DNA of 64,000 bases from Treponema sp. (lineage in GTDB: Bacteria; Spirochaetota; Spirochaetia; Treponematales; Treponemataceae): contig JAAVAP010000029.1 in the NCBI GenBank assembly GCA_014804005.1, forward strand, positions 1 through 64,000. The letters run 5' to 3'. The notes under the pieces are model-generated. The model made no database searches and was not told the origin of the DNA. It was given only the letters and a program-made list of their open reading frames with translations. The first letter of the stretch is position 1, and each line of letters opens with the position of its first letter. Positions 17,937 through 26,809 of the stretch are shown in pieces. The translations under genes were made by a program, and so were the position numbers.

Positions 17937-18638
17937 GTGCTCGAAGACAAAAATTGCAAAATAAATGAAAAAGATATTTCTCTCGGCATTCCGATTTTTT
18001 GCGTGGCAGGAAAAATTGCCGCAGGAAAAAATTTTGTCTGTTCGATTTTGGAAAAGCGCGGATTTTTTTGCATCGACGCAGATTCTGTGATTCATGAAAT
18101 TATCAATGAAGAAGAAAAGCAAAACAAAATTTTTGCGGCATTTCGCGATGACGCGCAAAAAATGGGGATTTCTTTGCAAAACACGGACGGCACTCCAAAT
18201 CGTCGCGCGCTCGGACGGCTCGTTTTTTCGAAAAAAGAATTTTTGGAAAGGCAGGAAAATATTGTTTATCCTGCCTTTGTGGAACGGGTGGAAAAAATCA
18301 TCGCGCAGATTTCGCGCAACGCAGATTTTGAAAATAAGAAAAACGTGTCGCGCGGAATTGTTCTCAATGCCGCAGTGCTCTATAAAACGCCGCAACTTTT
18401 GGAAAAATGCCGCGCGATTTTTTTTGTGGACGCGCCCGAGCTCGTTCGTTTTTTGCGTGTGTGTCGCCGTGACGGAATTTCGCCGCGCGAGATTTTGAAG
18501 CGATTTTTTTCGCAACGGAATTTGTTCACGCAATATAAAAATTTTTCAAAATCGCATGGAATCCAAATTGTGAGAATTAAAAATTGGGGGAGGGGCACGG
18601 AAAAGAAACTCTGTGCCGCTTTGAATTCCGCGCTGTAG
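17937..18638 (+). CDS. coaE: Dephospho-CoA kinase
   Basis: Last step of coenzyme A synthesis, phosphorylation of dephospho-CoA. The P-loop reads GKIAAGKN near residues 26-33 (GxxxxGKN variant), followed by IDADSVIHE, where the conserved Asp-Ala-Asp lies, and NRRALGRLVF, typical of CoaE. At 233 aa it is slightly longer than usual, with a short N-terminal extension before the kinase core. The GTG start at 17937 has AAGGCG six bases upstream. Confidence 0.88.
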   Translation: MLEDKNCKINEKDISLGIPIFCVAGKIAAGKNFVCSILEKRGFFCIDADSVIHEIINEEEKQNKIFAAFRDDAQKMGISLQNTDGTPNRRALGRLVFSKKEFLERQENIVYPAFVERVEKIIAQISRNADFENKKNVSRGIVLNAAVLYKTPQLLEKCRAIFFVDAPELVRFLRVCRRDGISPREILKRFFSQRNLFTQYKNFSKSHGIQIVRIKNWGRGTEKKLCAALNSAL

Positions 18639-18832
18639 CATTTTGTTATGCGGGAAAACCGCGCTTACACAAAGGGCTTCAAAAAAATCAAGTTAAAATT
18701 CACGCATAAAGAAAAGCGATTTTCTCTAAACAATTTTTCCAATTTTCCGATATTGAAAACAGCATAATGCAAAGCACAAAATCGGGAGCGAAGCCGATTT
18801 TGAAATTTATAAAAAATATCGAGGACAAAATT

Positions 18833-19681
18833 ATGGAACAGAAAAAAACTTTGTGGATTATCGCGGCCAGCGGCGTTTTTTTGTTGGTCGTTCTTGGCGC
18901 GGCGTTGCTTTTGAATTCGTCGCCGGCAAGTGTGCCTACCACGGCTGCCATCACGACAATTGACAGAACGCCTGTAGCTGCTACAAGCGAAACGCCGAAT
19001 ATTTCTCACATTCAAACTCCATCGTCGGAAAATGTTTTGGATACCAACACGCTGGCTTTCCAAAAAACCGAAAGCGGAATTTCGGGCGAGGAAAACTCAT
19101 TCGAGGTAAATGCGAGTGCGGAAAGCGGGGCGCAAGGAAATAGCGTTCAGCTTGATTCTGCGAATCTCACGATAAACACGAACACGACGAATATTGAATT
19201 GAAAACTTCCGACACGCCTTCAAGCAATCTCACGGCGACAAGCCGCGCGGGCGAAGAGGCTTTGGCAAAAGCGAACGGTTCAAACAAGAATTCAAATTAT
19301 GTCGCGTCCGCGCAAAGTGAAAAAAATGTAGTAGCTACAAAAACTAATTCGTCGTCCGCATCGAATTCGACAAGTGCGAAATCCACACAGAACGCGCAGA
19401 AAAAAACGGTTTCTACATCCACGCCACTTGCCACAAAATATTGGGTGCAAGCCGCGTCGTTCACGAACAAAAAAAGCGCGGACAGCGCCCGCACAGAATT
19501 GGACGAAAACAAAATTCCTGCCGAAGTGTTCACCTACAAGGACAAAAAGGACACTTTGTTCTATCGAGTTCGCGTCGGTCCGTACACGACAAAAAGCGAA
19601 GCCGAATATTGGAAAAGCCGAATCGGAAGTTTGGACTTTTTCAAGGACACGCAAAGTTATGTCACGGAAGTGAAAATGTAG
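18833..19681 (+). CDS. SPOR-domain cell envelope protein
   Basis: 282-aa protein with a short cytoplasmic tail, one transmembrane anchor (about residues 7-28, TLWIIAASGVFLLVVLGAALLL), a long Ser/Thr/Asn/Ala-rich low-complexity periplasmic linker (about 30-205) and a C-terminal SPOR domain (about 210-282, YWVQAASFTNKKSADS...FYRVRVGPYTT). SPOR domains bind septal denuded peptidoglycan, so a role in division or cell-wall remodelling is likely. ATG 18833 was chosen because GAGGA sits 8 bases ahead; an in-frame upstream start at 18767 lacks one. A terminator follows. Confidence 0.85.
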   Translation: MEQKKTLWIIAASGVFLLVVLGAALLLNSSPASVPTTAAITTIDRTPVAATSETPNISHIQTPSSENVLDTNTLAFQKTESGISGEENSFEVNASAESGAQGNSVQLDSANLTINTNTTNIELKTSDTPSSNLTATSRAGEEALAKANGSNKNSNYVASAQSEKNVVATKTNSSSASNSTSAKSTQNAQKKTVSTSTPLATKYWVQAASFTNKKSADSARTELDENKIPAEVFTYKDKKDTLFYRVRVGPYTTKSEAEYWKSRIGSLDFFKDTQSYVTEVKM

Positions 19682-19701
19682 CCAGTTTTGGTAAGAGGAG
19701 G

Positions 19702-19727
19702 AACGCCGCGCAAGCGGCGTTTTTTTA
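19702..19727 (+). terminator. Rho-independent terminator of the SPOR gene
   Basis: AACGCCGC / GCGGCGTT with a GCAA tetraloop, followed by seven T on the plus strand. It separates the SPOR gene from the convergent argD. Confidence 0.9.
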
Positions 19728-19729
19728 TT

Positions 19730-20896
19730 TTAACTTTTTATTACGCTTTTGAAAATTGCAAGCCCTTCTTTGATTTCTTCGTCGCTGATTGTGAGCGGCG
19801 GCAAAAATCGCACGACATCCGCGCCGGCAGTGCAAACGCAAAGTCCGTTTTTGAGGCACTCGACTTGGATTTCGCTTGGCTTTGCCTGCGACTTGATTTG
19901 GATTCCAATCATCAAGCCTTTGCCGCGCACTTCCTGCACGACATCGCAATTCCATGATTTTATTTCCGAGCGAATTTTTTCGCCGACAAAATTCACTCGC
20001 TCAAAAAATTCTTTTTTTTGCATTGTGCGCAAGACGGTCAAAGCCGCGCTGCACGCCAAGGGATTTCCTGCGAAAGTTGACTGATGGTCGTTCGCCACGA
20101 AAACGTTCGCGGCTTTGTTCCTGAAAAGGCACGCGCCCATTGGGATTCCGCCCGCGATTCCTTTTGCAAGCGTAACGACATCCGGCTCAAAGCCGAGCGC
20201 GTCGCTTGCCAAAAATGCGCCCGTGCGTCCAACTCCGGTTTGAACTTCGTCCGCCATTACGAGTGCGCCAGCCTTTCGTGCGGCGGCGGCGGCGGCCTTT
20301 GCCCATTCTGCATCGATGATATTTACCCCTCCCTCGCCTTGGACGCATTCGATCATAAGCGCGGCGGTGGTTTCGTCGAAGGCGGTTTTTATCGCATCAA
20401 AATCATTTGCGCGAATCGTATTGAAGCATTCCACGTAAGGCGCGAAACATTCTGGATGAAATTTTTCCTGTCCAGTCGCAGTCAATGTCGCGAGCGTCCT
20501 TCCGTGGAAAGAATTTTCCAGCGTGTAAATAACCCGCCTTTTTGCGCCGCCGTTCAAGTGGCCGAATTTCCGCGCCAATTTGAACGCCGCTTCATTCGCC
20601 TCCGCGCCGCTGTTTCCAAAATACACGCCGTCAAATCCAGTGTAGCGCAAAAGCTCTTCTGCATATTCAACGCCGACATCGCTCAAATAATAATTTGAAA
20701 TGTGAATCTGTTTCTTCGCCTGCGCCTGAATCGCCGCGACCACATCCTTGTTTGCGTGTCCAAGCGAATTCACGCCGATTCCCGCCATGAAGTCGATGTA
20801 TTTTTTTCCGTTCGAATCCCAAAGCGTGGCGTTTTTTCCGCGTACGAAAGTTATGTCAAACGAACCATAATTGTTGACCACATTGTTTTTTCCCAT
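19730..20896 (-). CDS. argD: Acetylornithine aminotransferase
   Basis: PLP-dependent class III aminotransferase that converts N-acetylglutamate semialdehyde to N-acetylornithine. Features seen are the phosphate-binding region YFGNSGAEANEAAFKLARK (about residues 92-110), NSFHGRTLATLTATG, the Asp-binding motif VMADEVQTGVGRTG, and the Schiff-base Lys in VTLAKGIAGGIPMG (about 245). Length is 388 aa. It is the last gene of argJ-argB-argD, 55 bases after argB. Confidence 0.93.
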   Translation of the reverse strand: MGKNNVVNNYGSFDITFVRGKNATLWDSNGKKYIDFMAGIGVNSLGHANKDVVAAIQAQAKKQIHISNYYLSDVGVEYAEELLRYTGFDGVYFGNSGAEANEAAFKLARKFGHLNGGAKRRVIYTLENSFHGRTLATLTATGQEKFHPECFAPYVECFNTIRANDFDAIKTAFDETTAALMIECVQGEGGVNIIDAEWAKAAAAAARKAGALVMADEVQTGVGRTGAFLASDALGFEPDVVTLAKGIAGGIPMGACLFRNKAANVFVANDHQSTFAGNPLACSAALTVLRTMQKKEFFERVNFVGEKIRSEIKSWNCDVVQEVRGKGLMIGIQIKSQAKPSEIQVECLKNGLCVCTAGADVVRFLPPLTISDEEIKEGLAIFKSVIKS

Positions 20897-20951
20897 GATT
20901 TTTCTCCTTAAAAAAATTTAATCGCAAAATTTCAAAATTGCGACTTAAATT

Positions 20952-21845
20952 CTAATATATCATCGTGCCGATTCCACGCTCGCTGAACATTTCGATCAAA
21001 AGCGAATGCGGAACGCGGCCGTCGATGATGTGCGTTCGCGGCACACCTCCCTTGAGCGCGATCATGCAGCATTCCACTTTCGGAATCATTCCGCCTTCGA
21101 TGATGCCTTCTTTCATCAAGCCGTCGATGTTCGGCATCGGAATGCGCGGAATGAGCGAAGCAGGATCGTTCACGTCCTTCAAGATTCCCGGAACGTTCGT
21201 GAGCTGCACGAATTTTTCCGCCTTGAGCGCGACCGCGATTTTCGCCGCGGCAGTGTCGGCATTGATATTGTAAAAATGCGGATCGCCGATTTCGCCCGAA
21301 GCAATCGTGGAAACAACCGGAATGAAATTTTCCTGTAAAAGCGAAGTGATGATTTCGGGATGAACTTGCGTCACCTCGCCCACGTAGCCGAAATCCACGC
21401 CGTCCTTTTCAATTTTCTTCGCGCAAAGCAAGCCTGAATCTACGCCGCTCAATCCCACGGCGCGTCCGCCTTCCTGCAAAATTATTTTTACGATGTCCTT
21501 GTTCAGTTTGCCGCTCAAAACCATTTCCACGATTTCCATCGTTTCTTCGTCGGTGTAACGCAAGCCGTTTATGAAGCGGCTTTCTTTTCCCACGCGGTCG
21601 AGCATCTTGTTGATTTCAGGGCCGCCGCCGTGGACGAGCACCACGCGAATTCCGATTGTGGAAAGCAACACGATGTCTTTCATCACCGCGATTTTCAAAT
21701 CTTCGTTGAGCATTGCGTTGCCGCCATATTTTACGACGACGGTTTTTCCCACCCATTTTTTGAAATACGGCATCGCCTCCACAAGCACGCTTGCCCATTT
21801 TTCATTGTCAAGCCGAGGATCGTTCTTTGTATTTTCGTTTTCCAT
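20952..21845 (-). CDS. argB: Acetylglutamate kinase
   Basis: Phosphorylates N-acetylglutamate, the usual control point of arginine synthesis. The amino-acid kinase fold shows [12 protein letters not shown] near residue 35, [13 protein letters not shown] near 72, and the C-terminal [21 protein letters not shown] 21845 ([10 protein letters not shown]) is chosen because AGGAGA lies 5 bases ahead and the length, 297 aa, is standard. The frame is open further upstream but that stretch overlaps argJ and looks non-coding. Middle gene of the arg operon. Confidence 0.95.
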   Translation of the reverse strand: MENENTKNDPRLDNEKWASVLVEAMPYFKKWVGKTVVVKYGGNAMLNEDLKIAVMKDIVLLSTIGIRVVLVHGGGPEINKMLDRVGKESRFINGLRYTDEETMEIVEMVLSGKLNKDIVKIILQEGGRAVGLSGVDSGLLCAKKIEKDGVDFGYVGEVTQVHPEIITSLLQENFIPVVSTIASGEIGDPHFYNINADTAAAKIAVALKAEKFVQLTNVPGILKDVNDPASLIPRIPMPNIDGLMKEGIIEGGMIPKVECCMIALKGGVPRTHIIDGRVPHSLLIEMFSERGIGTMIY

Positions 21846-21886
21846 TTTTTCTCCTGTCAGTTTTTGTTTTCGCTGCGAATTGATTT

Positions 21887-23176
21887 TCAGTTTCTGTAGT
21901 CGCCGTTGATTTTTACATAATCGTAAGTGAGGTCGCAACCCCACGCCTTGCCTTGCGCGTTTCCGTCCTCGAGAATCACTTCGATTTCCACGGCTTCGGC
22001 AGAAAGAATTTTCGCGGCCTTTTCTTCGTCGAACGAAAGCCCAACGCCGTCGTGAATCACTTCGATTCTTTCCGCTTCGTTTTCCGAGCCGATTTGAAAA
22101 TCGTTTTGCGCATCGAAAAATCGGAGCGAGCCTTGCTTGCTTGAAAAATAGACGCAAGTTTTTTCAACCGTAAAATCAAATCCCGAATATCCCATCGCGC
22201 ACAAAACGCGCCCGCAATTTGCATCGCGCCCGAACATCGCGGCTTTCACAAGATTCGACTTGATGACGGCTTTCGCGATTCCGCGAGCAATTTCTTCTGA
22301 CTTCGCTCCGCGCACAGTGCATTCAACAAGGCGGCTCGCGCCTTCGCCGTCCGCCGCAATTTTCATCGCGAGAACCGTATTCAGTTTGTTGAGCGCGAAA
22401 AGGAATTTTTCAAAATCTTCGCCTTCCGAAGAAATTTCCGCATTGCCCGCCTTGCCGCTCGCCATGATCGTAAGCGTGTCGTTGGTGGAAGTGTCGCCGT
22501 CAACGCTCACGCAATTGTAGGTGAGCGCGGCAGATTTTTTAAGCGCGAGCTTGAGCATCTGCGGAGTGATTGCGCAGTCCGTCGTCAAAAACGAAAGCAT
22601 CGTTCCCATGTTGATGTGAATCATTCCCGAGCCTTTGCACATTCCGCCAATGCGAATTTTTTTTCCGCCGATTTCAGTTTCCACCGCGCATTCTTTAAAA
22701 CTCGTGTCAGTTGTCATAATCGCGCTTCGCGCTTCGACATGGTTTTCTTTGGAAAGCCCTTCTGCAAGGCGCGAAATATTTTGCTCGATTTTTTCGACGG
22801 GAATTTGCTGGCCGATTATTCCAGTCGAACAGACGATTACATTCTGCGGATTCAAGCCAAGGGCTGCGGCCGCCGCTTGAGCCATTCGTTTGGCGTTTTT
22901 GTAGCCTTCGCTTCCCGTGCACGCGTTCGCAAAGCAGACGTTGCAAATGGCGGCTTGCATTTTTCCGCTCTCGAGATTTTTTTGCGTGAGCTTCACGCAT
23001 TCGGCTTTGACGCGGTTTGAAGTGAAGATGCCGGCCGAGGCGCACATCGTGTCGCAAAAAATCAGCGCGAGGTCGTTTGTGGTGCGGCTCGATTTTAGCC
23101 CGCAATGAATTCCGTTTGCCGTAAAGCCGCTTGGCGCGCACACGCCGCCTTCGATGAATTTCGTTTCAAACTGCAT
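21887..23176 (-). CDS. argJ: Bifunctional ornithine acetyltransferase / N-acetylglutamate synthase
   Basis: Recycles the acetyl group from N-acetylornithine to glutamate and, if bifunctional, also makes N-acetylglutamate from acetyl-CoA. The family signature [15 protein letters not shown], at about residues 204-218, is well kept; the autocleavage and nucleophile Thr should lie upstream, in the [10 protein letters not shown] region (the observed text is TMLSFLTTD). The full length of 429 aa and C-terminal [15 protein letters not shown] are typical. First gene of the operon, with ARG-box-like sites over its promoter. Confidence 0.93.
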   Translation of the reverse strand: MQFETKFIEGGVCAPSGFTANGIHCGLKSSRTTNDLALIFCDTMCASAGIFTSNRVKAECVKLTQKNLESGKMQAAICNVCFANACTGSEGYKNAKRMAQAAAAALGLNPQNVIVCSTGIIGQQIPVEKIEQNISRLAEGLSKENHVEARSAIMTTDTSFKECAVETEIGGKKIRIGGMCKGSGMIHINMGTMLSFLTTDCAITPQMLKLALKKSAALTYNCVSVDGDTSTNDTLTIMASGKAGNAEISSEGEDFEKFLFALNKLNTVLAMKIAADGEGASRLVECTVRGAKSEEIARGIAKAVIKSNLVKAAMFGRDANCGRVLCAMGYSGFDFTVEKTCVYFSSKQGSLRFFDAQNDFQIGSENEAERIEVIHDGVGLSFDEEKAAKILSAEAVEIEVILEDGNAQGKAWGCDLTYDYVKINGDYRN

Positions 23177-23207
23177 AATTTCCGCCTTTTTCGGCGCAAA
23201 AAGCGCA

Positions 23208-23253
23208 CGAATATTTATGCAATTATTTTAGCATAAAAAGAATATTTATGCAA
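23208..23253 (-). promoter_or_regulatory. argJBD promoter with two ARG-box-like operators
   Basis: Minus strand: TTGCAT (23248-23253), 17-base spacer, TAAAAT (23225-23230, preceded by TGC). The 13-mer TGCATAAATATTC occurs twice, at 23240-23252 over the -35 and at 23209-23221 over the predicted transcription start. It matches 12 of 14 positions of the known ARG-box core TGAATWWWWATTCA when the flanking base is counted. Confidence 0.65.
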
Positions 23254-23310
23254 GCAGGAAAAATGAAAAATTTGAGTGCATTGCGGCAGTTTTTTTGCGT
23301 GTGGCTTGGC

Positions 23311-23489
23311 TTCGTTATGATAAGGAACGACGACTTTTGCTAAAAGCGGAAATCCTTATGGTAAGGAACATCGTTTTTGCTTGAGGCGGCTTTCCTTATC
23401 ATAAGGAACGGTGACTTTTGCTGAAAGCGGAAATCCTTATGGTAAGGAATGTCGTTTTCGCCCGAGGCAGACTTCCTTATTTTGACGAA
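23311..23489. repeat. Array B: five palindromes with a 40-41 bp period
   Basis: Copies start at 23311, 23352, 23392, 23433 and 23473; the last is decayed. The core is TCCTTATNNTAAGGA. The spacers resemble CGACTTTTGCTGAAAGCGGAA and match those of the array at 12655-12910, so the two arrays share one unit. It lies between the argJ promoter and an LRR lipoprotein gene. Confidence 0.93.
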
Positions 23490-23505
23490 AGGCAGACGAT
23501 ATGAT

Positions 23506-25563
23506 ATGCTTTCCCTTATGAACAAAATGAAATGTATTGGTATCGCGTTGCTTGCCATGGTGTTTTTTGGTTGCAAGGCGGCGCGCACGGGAGCGGAACA
23601 ATCTCCTGCCGAAGCCGCGGAAACTGTTCCTGCCAAGGCTTCGGAAAAATCCGGGGAGCAGACCCCGCCGAAAAAGGAATGGCTTTATTCCGATGCGGAA
23701 CTCGACGAGTTTTTGAAGCGGAATGAAGTGTCTGACCGAAATCCTCTCGCGTATTATTATGCGGGAAACCGGTGCGCGGACAAAGGGGAATATCAGGAGG
23801 CGGCAAAGCTGTATGCGCTTGCGGTGGAGGGGATTCAGTCGAGGTCGTATGAATATCGCAAAGATGGCATTGATTGGTATTGGAAAGAGGAAGAATCATA
23901 TCCCGGGACGCTCGACGAGAACGGCGAGTGCAAGGAATTCTACTATTCCATTTACAACCTTTCCTGCTGTATGAGCCTTCTGGGATTGCTGGAGCTTTCG
24001 GAAGCGTATCTGTACAACGCGATTATCGCGGGCTACCCGCACTTGAATCACCTGCTTTCCGACCCCGACCTCGCGAACTTGTACGGCGGACCGAACGGGG
24101 AAACGGTGAAAGCGCGCGCGAAGGAACTCTTTGCCTGCGGCAACAGCGCGGATTTTTTGTGCGGGAAAAAAGTGCCGCAGCTTTCTATGGATATAGCGTG
24201 GTATTTTAACTTTGACAAGAACGGAAAAGATGTTTTCTGCTATTCATATTATGATGGCGAAGATCCGTGGAATTCTGAGCGTCCATGGGTGATGAAGGGA
24301 ACGTACACCGTAAAGAATTTCCACGTCCTCATTCGCTTTGATTCCGTATGGGAAAGAGAGTCAGTCGGGTATAAGATGTGGCCTGGTCATGGCATAGACC
24401 CCATTGATGCCCCATACGATACCTATTGGCTTCCTGTCATCACCTCCAAACCATATCAATACAATTTGTATATGCTTTCTTTTGACTGCGCATTTAGGGG
24501 TTTGCGTTGCTGGGAAGATTTTTCGTTGGACGAAAAAGACGATTTGGTTCGCGGAACGTTTTTGGAAAGCGTTTCGCGCCCGGAAAACAAAGACCACTAT
24601 TTCCTGCGAAGTTCCTGCGTCACCCTTCTTGATAAAGTCTTCAGGGAAGCCGAAGCGGTAAAATGGTCGCCCGAAGACTCCGAGAAAAACCGGGAGCTGA
24701 ACGGGCTGAACGAGACTCGCAGGAGTAAACAGGCGGCCACCGCGCTGATCGAGCTTTCCGAAGAAGAAATTGACGCGAACGCACGGCGGCGGCTTGCGCG
24801 TTACCGCGAATTTGCCGATCCGATTATCCAAGGCTACAAGGAAAAAGGAAAGGTCGTCACGCTCGATGCGGCGACGTTTGCGGATTCCGGGGAGCATGAT
24901 GTTTTGCCGCAGGAGACGGAATTCTGCTATGTCTTCATCAAAGGAACAGTGGAAAATTCCGCTGCGTTTGAAAGCATCTGCAAGGCAGCGGAAAAACGGT
25001 TTGCCGCCGGTTTCTTCCTTGACTTTACGGACTGCGAAAGTGGCGACGGCGAATGTGATTTTTCTCCTTTCGAGGTAACGGGAATAAAAGGAATCATCTT
25101 TCCGAAAAACCTGACAAAGGCTTCTGTATATTGTTGGGGTAACTATGATGGCTCTGGTATTGAAATCATAGAATTCCAAGATTCTGAAATGCCATTGACG
25201 GAATCCGTGAAAATAAACGGCGGCGGCAGCTATAATTCTTTTGAAAACAATTCGCTCAGGGCAGTTCGTCTGCCAGAAGGTCTTAAAACAATTGACCGCT
25301 TTATGTTTATGAGATGCGTTGCGCTTGAACAAGTGTACGCGCCGAAAAGCCTTGAGCAGATAGAGTACTTGGCATTTGAAGGATGCGACAGGCTCACCTT
25401 TGAGATTCCGGAACATGTCCGTTATGTGCGGGAGCGTGTGTTCGGCCCTCAAACACAACTATACATTCCCGCATACTGCCATCACCCCGAAAACTTCGAC
25501 TGGTACTACAGCTGCTTTGATTACACGGGAGAAAATGTTCATTGGGGCAAGTGTGTGGAGTGA
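23506..25563 (+). CDS. Lipoprotein with TPR-like and BspA-type leucine-rich repeats
   Basis: 685-aa lipoprotein. ATG 23506 is preferred, with GAAAGG 13 bases ahead; ATG 23518 is an alternative. The signal peptide MNKMKCIGIALLAMVFFGC has its lipidated Cys at about residue 18-23. A TPR-like segment (about 75-105, AYYYAGNRCADKGEYQEAAKLYALA) follows. The C terminus (about 540-685) holds LRR_5/BspA-type units such as LRAVRLPEGLKTIDRFMFMRC and LEQIEYLAFEGC. BspA-like proteins often mediate adhesion in gut bacteria and treponemes. The middle 350 residues are unrecognised. Confidence 0.75.
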   Translation: MLSLMNKMKCIGIALLAMVFFGCKAARTGAEQSPAEAAETVPAKASEKSGEQTPPKKEWLYSDAELDEFLKRNEVSDRNPLAYYYAGNRCADKGEYQEAAKLYALAVEGIQSRSYEYRKDGIDWYWKEEESYPGTLDENGECKEFYYSIYNLSCCMSLLGLLELSEAYLYNAIIAGYPHLNHLLSDPDLANLYGGPNGETVKARAKELFACGNSADFLCGKKVPQLSMDIAWYFNFDKNGKDVFCYSYYDGEDPWNSERPWVMKGTYTVKNFHVLIRFDSVWERESVGYKMWPGHGIDPIDAPYDTYWLPVITSKPYQYNLYMLSFDCAFRGLRCWEDFSLDEKDDLVRGTFLESVSRPENKDHYFLRSSCVTLLDKVFREAEAVKWSPEDSEKNRELNGLNETRRSKQAATALIELSEEEIDANARRRLARYREFADPIIQGYKEKGKVVTLDAATFADSGEHDVLPQETEFCYVFIKGTVENSAAFESICKAAEKRFAAGFFLDFTDCESGDGECDFSPFEVTGIKGIIFPKNLTKASVYCWGNYDGSGIEIIEFQDSEMPLTESVKINGGGSYNSFENNSLRAVRLPEGLKTIDRFMFMRCVALEQVYAPKSLEQIEYLAFEGCDRLTFEIPEHVRYVRERVFGPQTQLYIPAYCHHPENFDWYYSCFDYTGENVHWGKCVE

Positions 25564-25611
25564 TTTTTTGGGGAAGGATTTGGGAGGGGAAAAAATTTCA
25601 GGAGGTTGCGA

Positions 25612-26481
25612 ATGCTTCGCGCGTTTCAACAAAAATCTCGGTTCTGCACGAATCTGTGCGAGAAAGATGTGCTTCGTTTGCGGCAGTCCGCGGGGCTGCT
25701 TGAGGACGAAACGGTCTGCCTGCTGATTGACGATTCACTGTTCGGGAATCGGGCGAAGAACGTCATGCTCACGGACAGGCGCATTTTGTGGCAGGAAAAG
25801 CGGCGCGCGCCGTATTGTTCGGTTTTGCTTTCCGCGCTGAAAGGCGCGTCGGTGTTTGCCGGGCAGCGTGGCTCTGCTTCCGTCATTACGATTTTGAACG
25901 GCGGCGCGCATGTGTCGCTCGTTTTCAAAAATGTCCGCGAGTGCGAGCCGCTTCGGATTATTTTCCACGATTATCTTTCCCACCATTGCGAGGGCTACAA
26001 TCCGCTTGACGAGGAAAATGCGCGTCGCTACGAAAAGGAATTTCTTCTGCCGCACAGAAAACGCGATTTGATTTCCGCCGTTCTTGCGGCGGCGGGCGGC
26101 GTGTTTTTTCTTTTGTTTGCGCTGATTCAACAACGCGCGGTGTTTTCGCGCCTGCTTGAGTCACTGGAATGGGAGAGCTACTATCGAATTGAAGGTAGCA
26201 TGGTCTCGCTTTTGCTAATTTGTTGGGCGGCGAATATCCTTCTTCCCACTTCCAAGTCGAAAATGGTAAAGTCGGCGTTGCTGTTTATGTCCACGATTTA
26301 TTTTTTTGTTTTGATGGCAGCACCGGCTTCTTCTTGGTGGGATTACTGTATCGGTTCTTTTTTTTCGGTGGCATTTCTACTCGCGGATCGATTCGACGAT
26401 GTTCGTCTTGAACCGTTGGTAATTGGATTTGCGGTAATCCTTGCGCTCTTTATTGCCTCTTTGTTGGTTATTTTGGCGTAG
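25612..26481 (+). CDS. Membrane protein with N-terminal PH-like (YokE-type) domain
   Basis: 289 aa, function unknown. The N-terminal soluble part (about residues 1-140) contains CLLIDDSLFGNRAKNVMLTD followed by RRILW, the pattern of bacterial PH-like domains. Four or five hydrophobic segments follow (about 150-168, 188-205, 215-240, 245-265, 268-289). ATG 25612 has AGGAGG at the right distance. It follows the LRR lipoprotein by 48 bases and is probably in the same transcript. Confidence 0.65.
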   Translation: MLRAFQQKSRFCTNLCEKDVLRLRQSAGLLEDETVCLLIDDSLFGNRAKNVMLTDRRILWQEKRRAPYCSVLLSALKGASVFAGQRGSASVITILNGGAHVSLVFKNVRECEPLRIIFHDYLSHHCEGYNPLDEENARRYEKEFLLPHRKRDLISAVLAAAGGVFFLLFALIQQRAVFSRLLESLEWESYYRIEGSMVSLLLICWAANILLPTSKSKMVKSALLFMSTIYFFVLMAAPASSWWDYCIGSFFSVAFLLADRFDDVRLEPLVIGFAVILALFIASLLVILA

Positions 26482-26530
26482 GAATTTTTTGAGGAATGCT
26501 ATGTGAAGTCTTGTATTTCTCATGAAAATT

Positions 26531-26740
26531 ATGGCAAATTTGACAATCAGCATCGACGACGCGGACAAGCAGTGCATCGCAGAATTTTGCAACCAAGTCG
26601 GCATGACGGTTTCCGGGTTGTACAATGTATTCACAAAGCAAGTCATCCGCGAACGGCGCATTCCCTTTGAAATCGCCGTTGACCGCCCGAACCGCGCGAC
26701 CTGCGTTTGCAATGGAATGAAAACACATCTTAAAAATTAA
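26531..26740 (+). CDS. RelB/DinJ-type antitoxin, no partner toxin seen
   Basis: 69-aa ribbon-helix-helix protein: NLTISIDDADKQCIAEFCNQ and VGMTVSGLYNVFTKQVIRER match the N-terminal DNA-binding part of RelB/DinJ antitoxins. The C-terminal toxin-binding part is short and ends IPFEIAVDRPN plus a Cys/Asn-rich tail that is unusual. ATG 26522 is an alternative start. No RelE/YafQ-type toxin gene adjoins it on either strand: downstream is a terminator and a convergent gene. It may be an orphan or a remnant. Confidence 0.65.
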   Translation: MANLTISIDDADKQCIAEFCNQVGMTVSGLYNVFTKQVIRERRIPFEIAVDRPNRATCVCNGMKTHLKN

Positions 26741-26758
26741 GTCCGCGACGCAAACTTT

Positions 26759-26809
26759 GAAGACAAAAACGCCGCGCGATTTGTGCGACATTTTTGTCTT
26801 CACTTTTTT
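26759..26809. terminator. Hairpin between convergent genes
   Basis: GAAGACAAAAA (26759-26769) pairs with TTTTTGTCTTC (26791-26801), followed on the plus strand by a T-run that overlaps the stop codon of the minus-strand gene. It probably ends the antitoxin transcript. Confidence 0.65.

Noticed and set aside
21846..22157. N-terminal extension of argB
   Set aside because: The extra 104 residues overlap argJ and are Arg-rich; a good ribosome site precedes ATG 21845, which gives the standard length.
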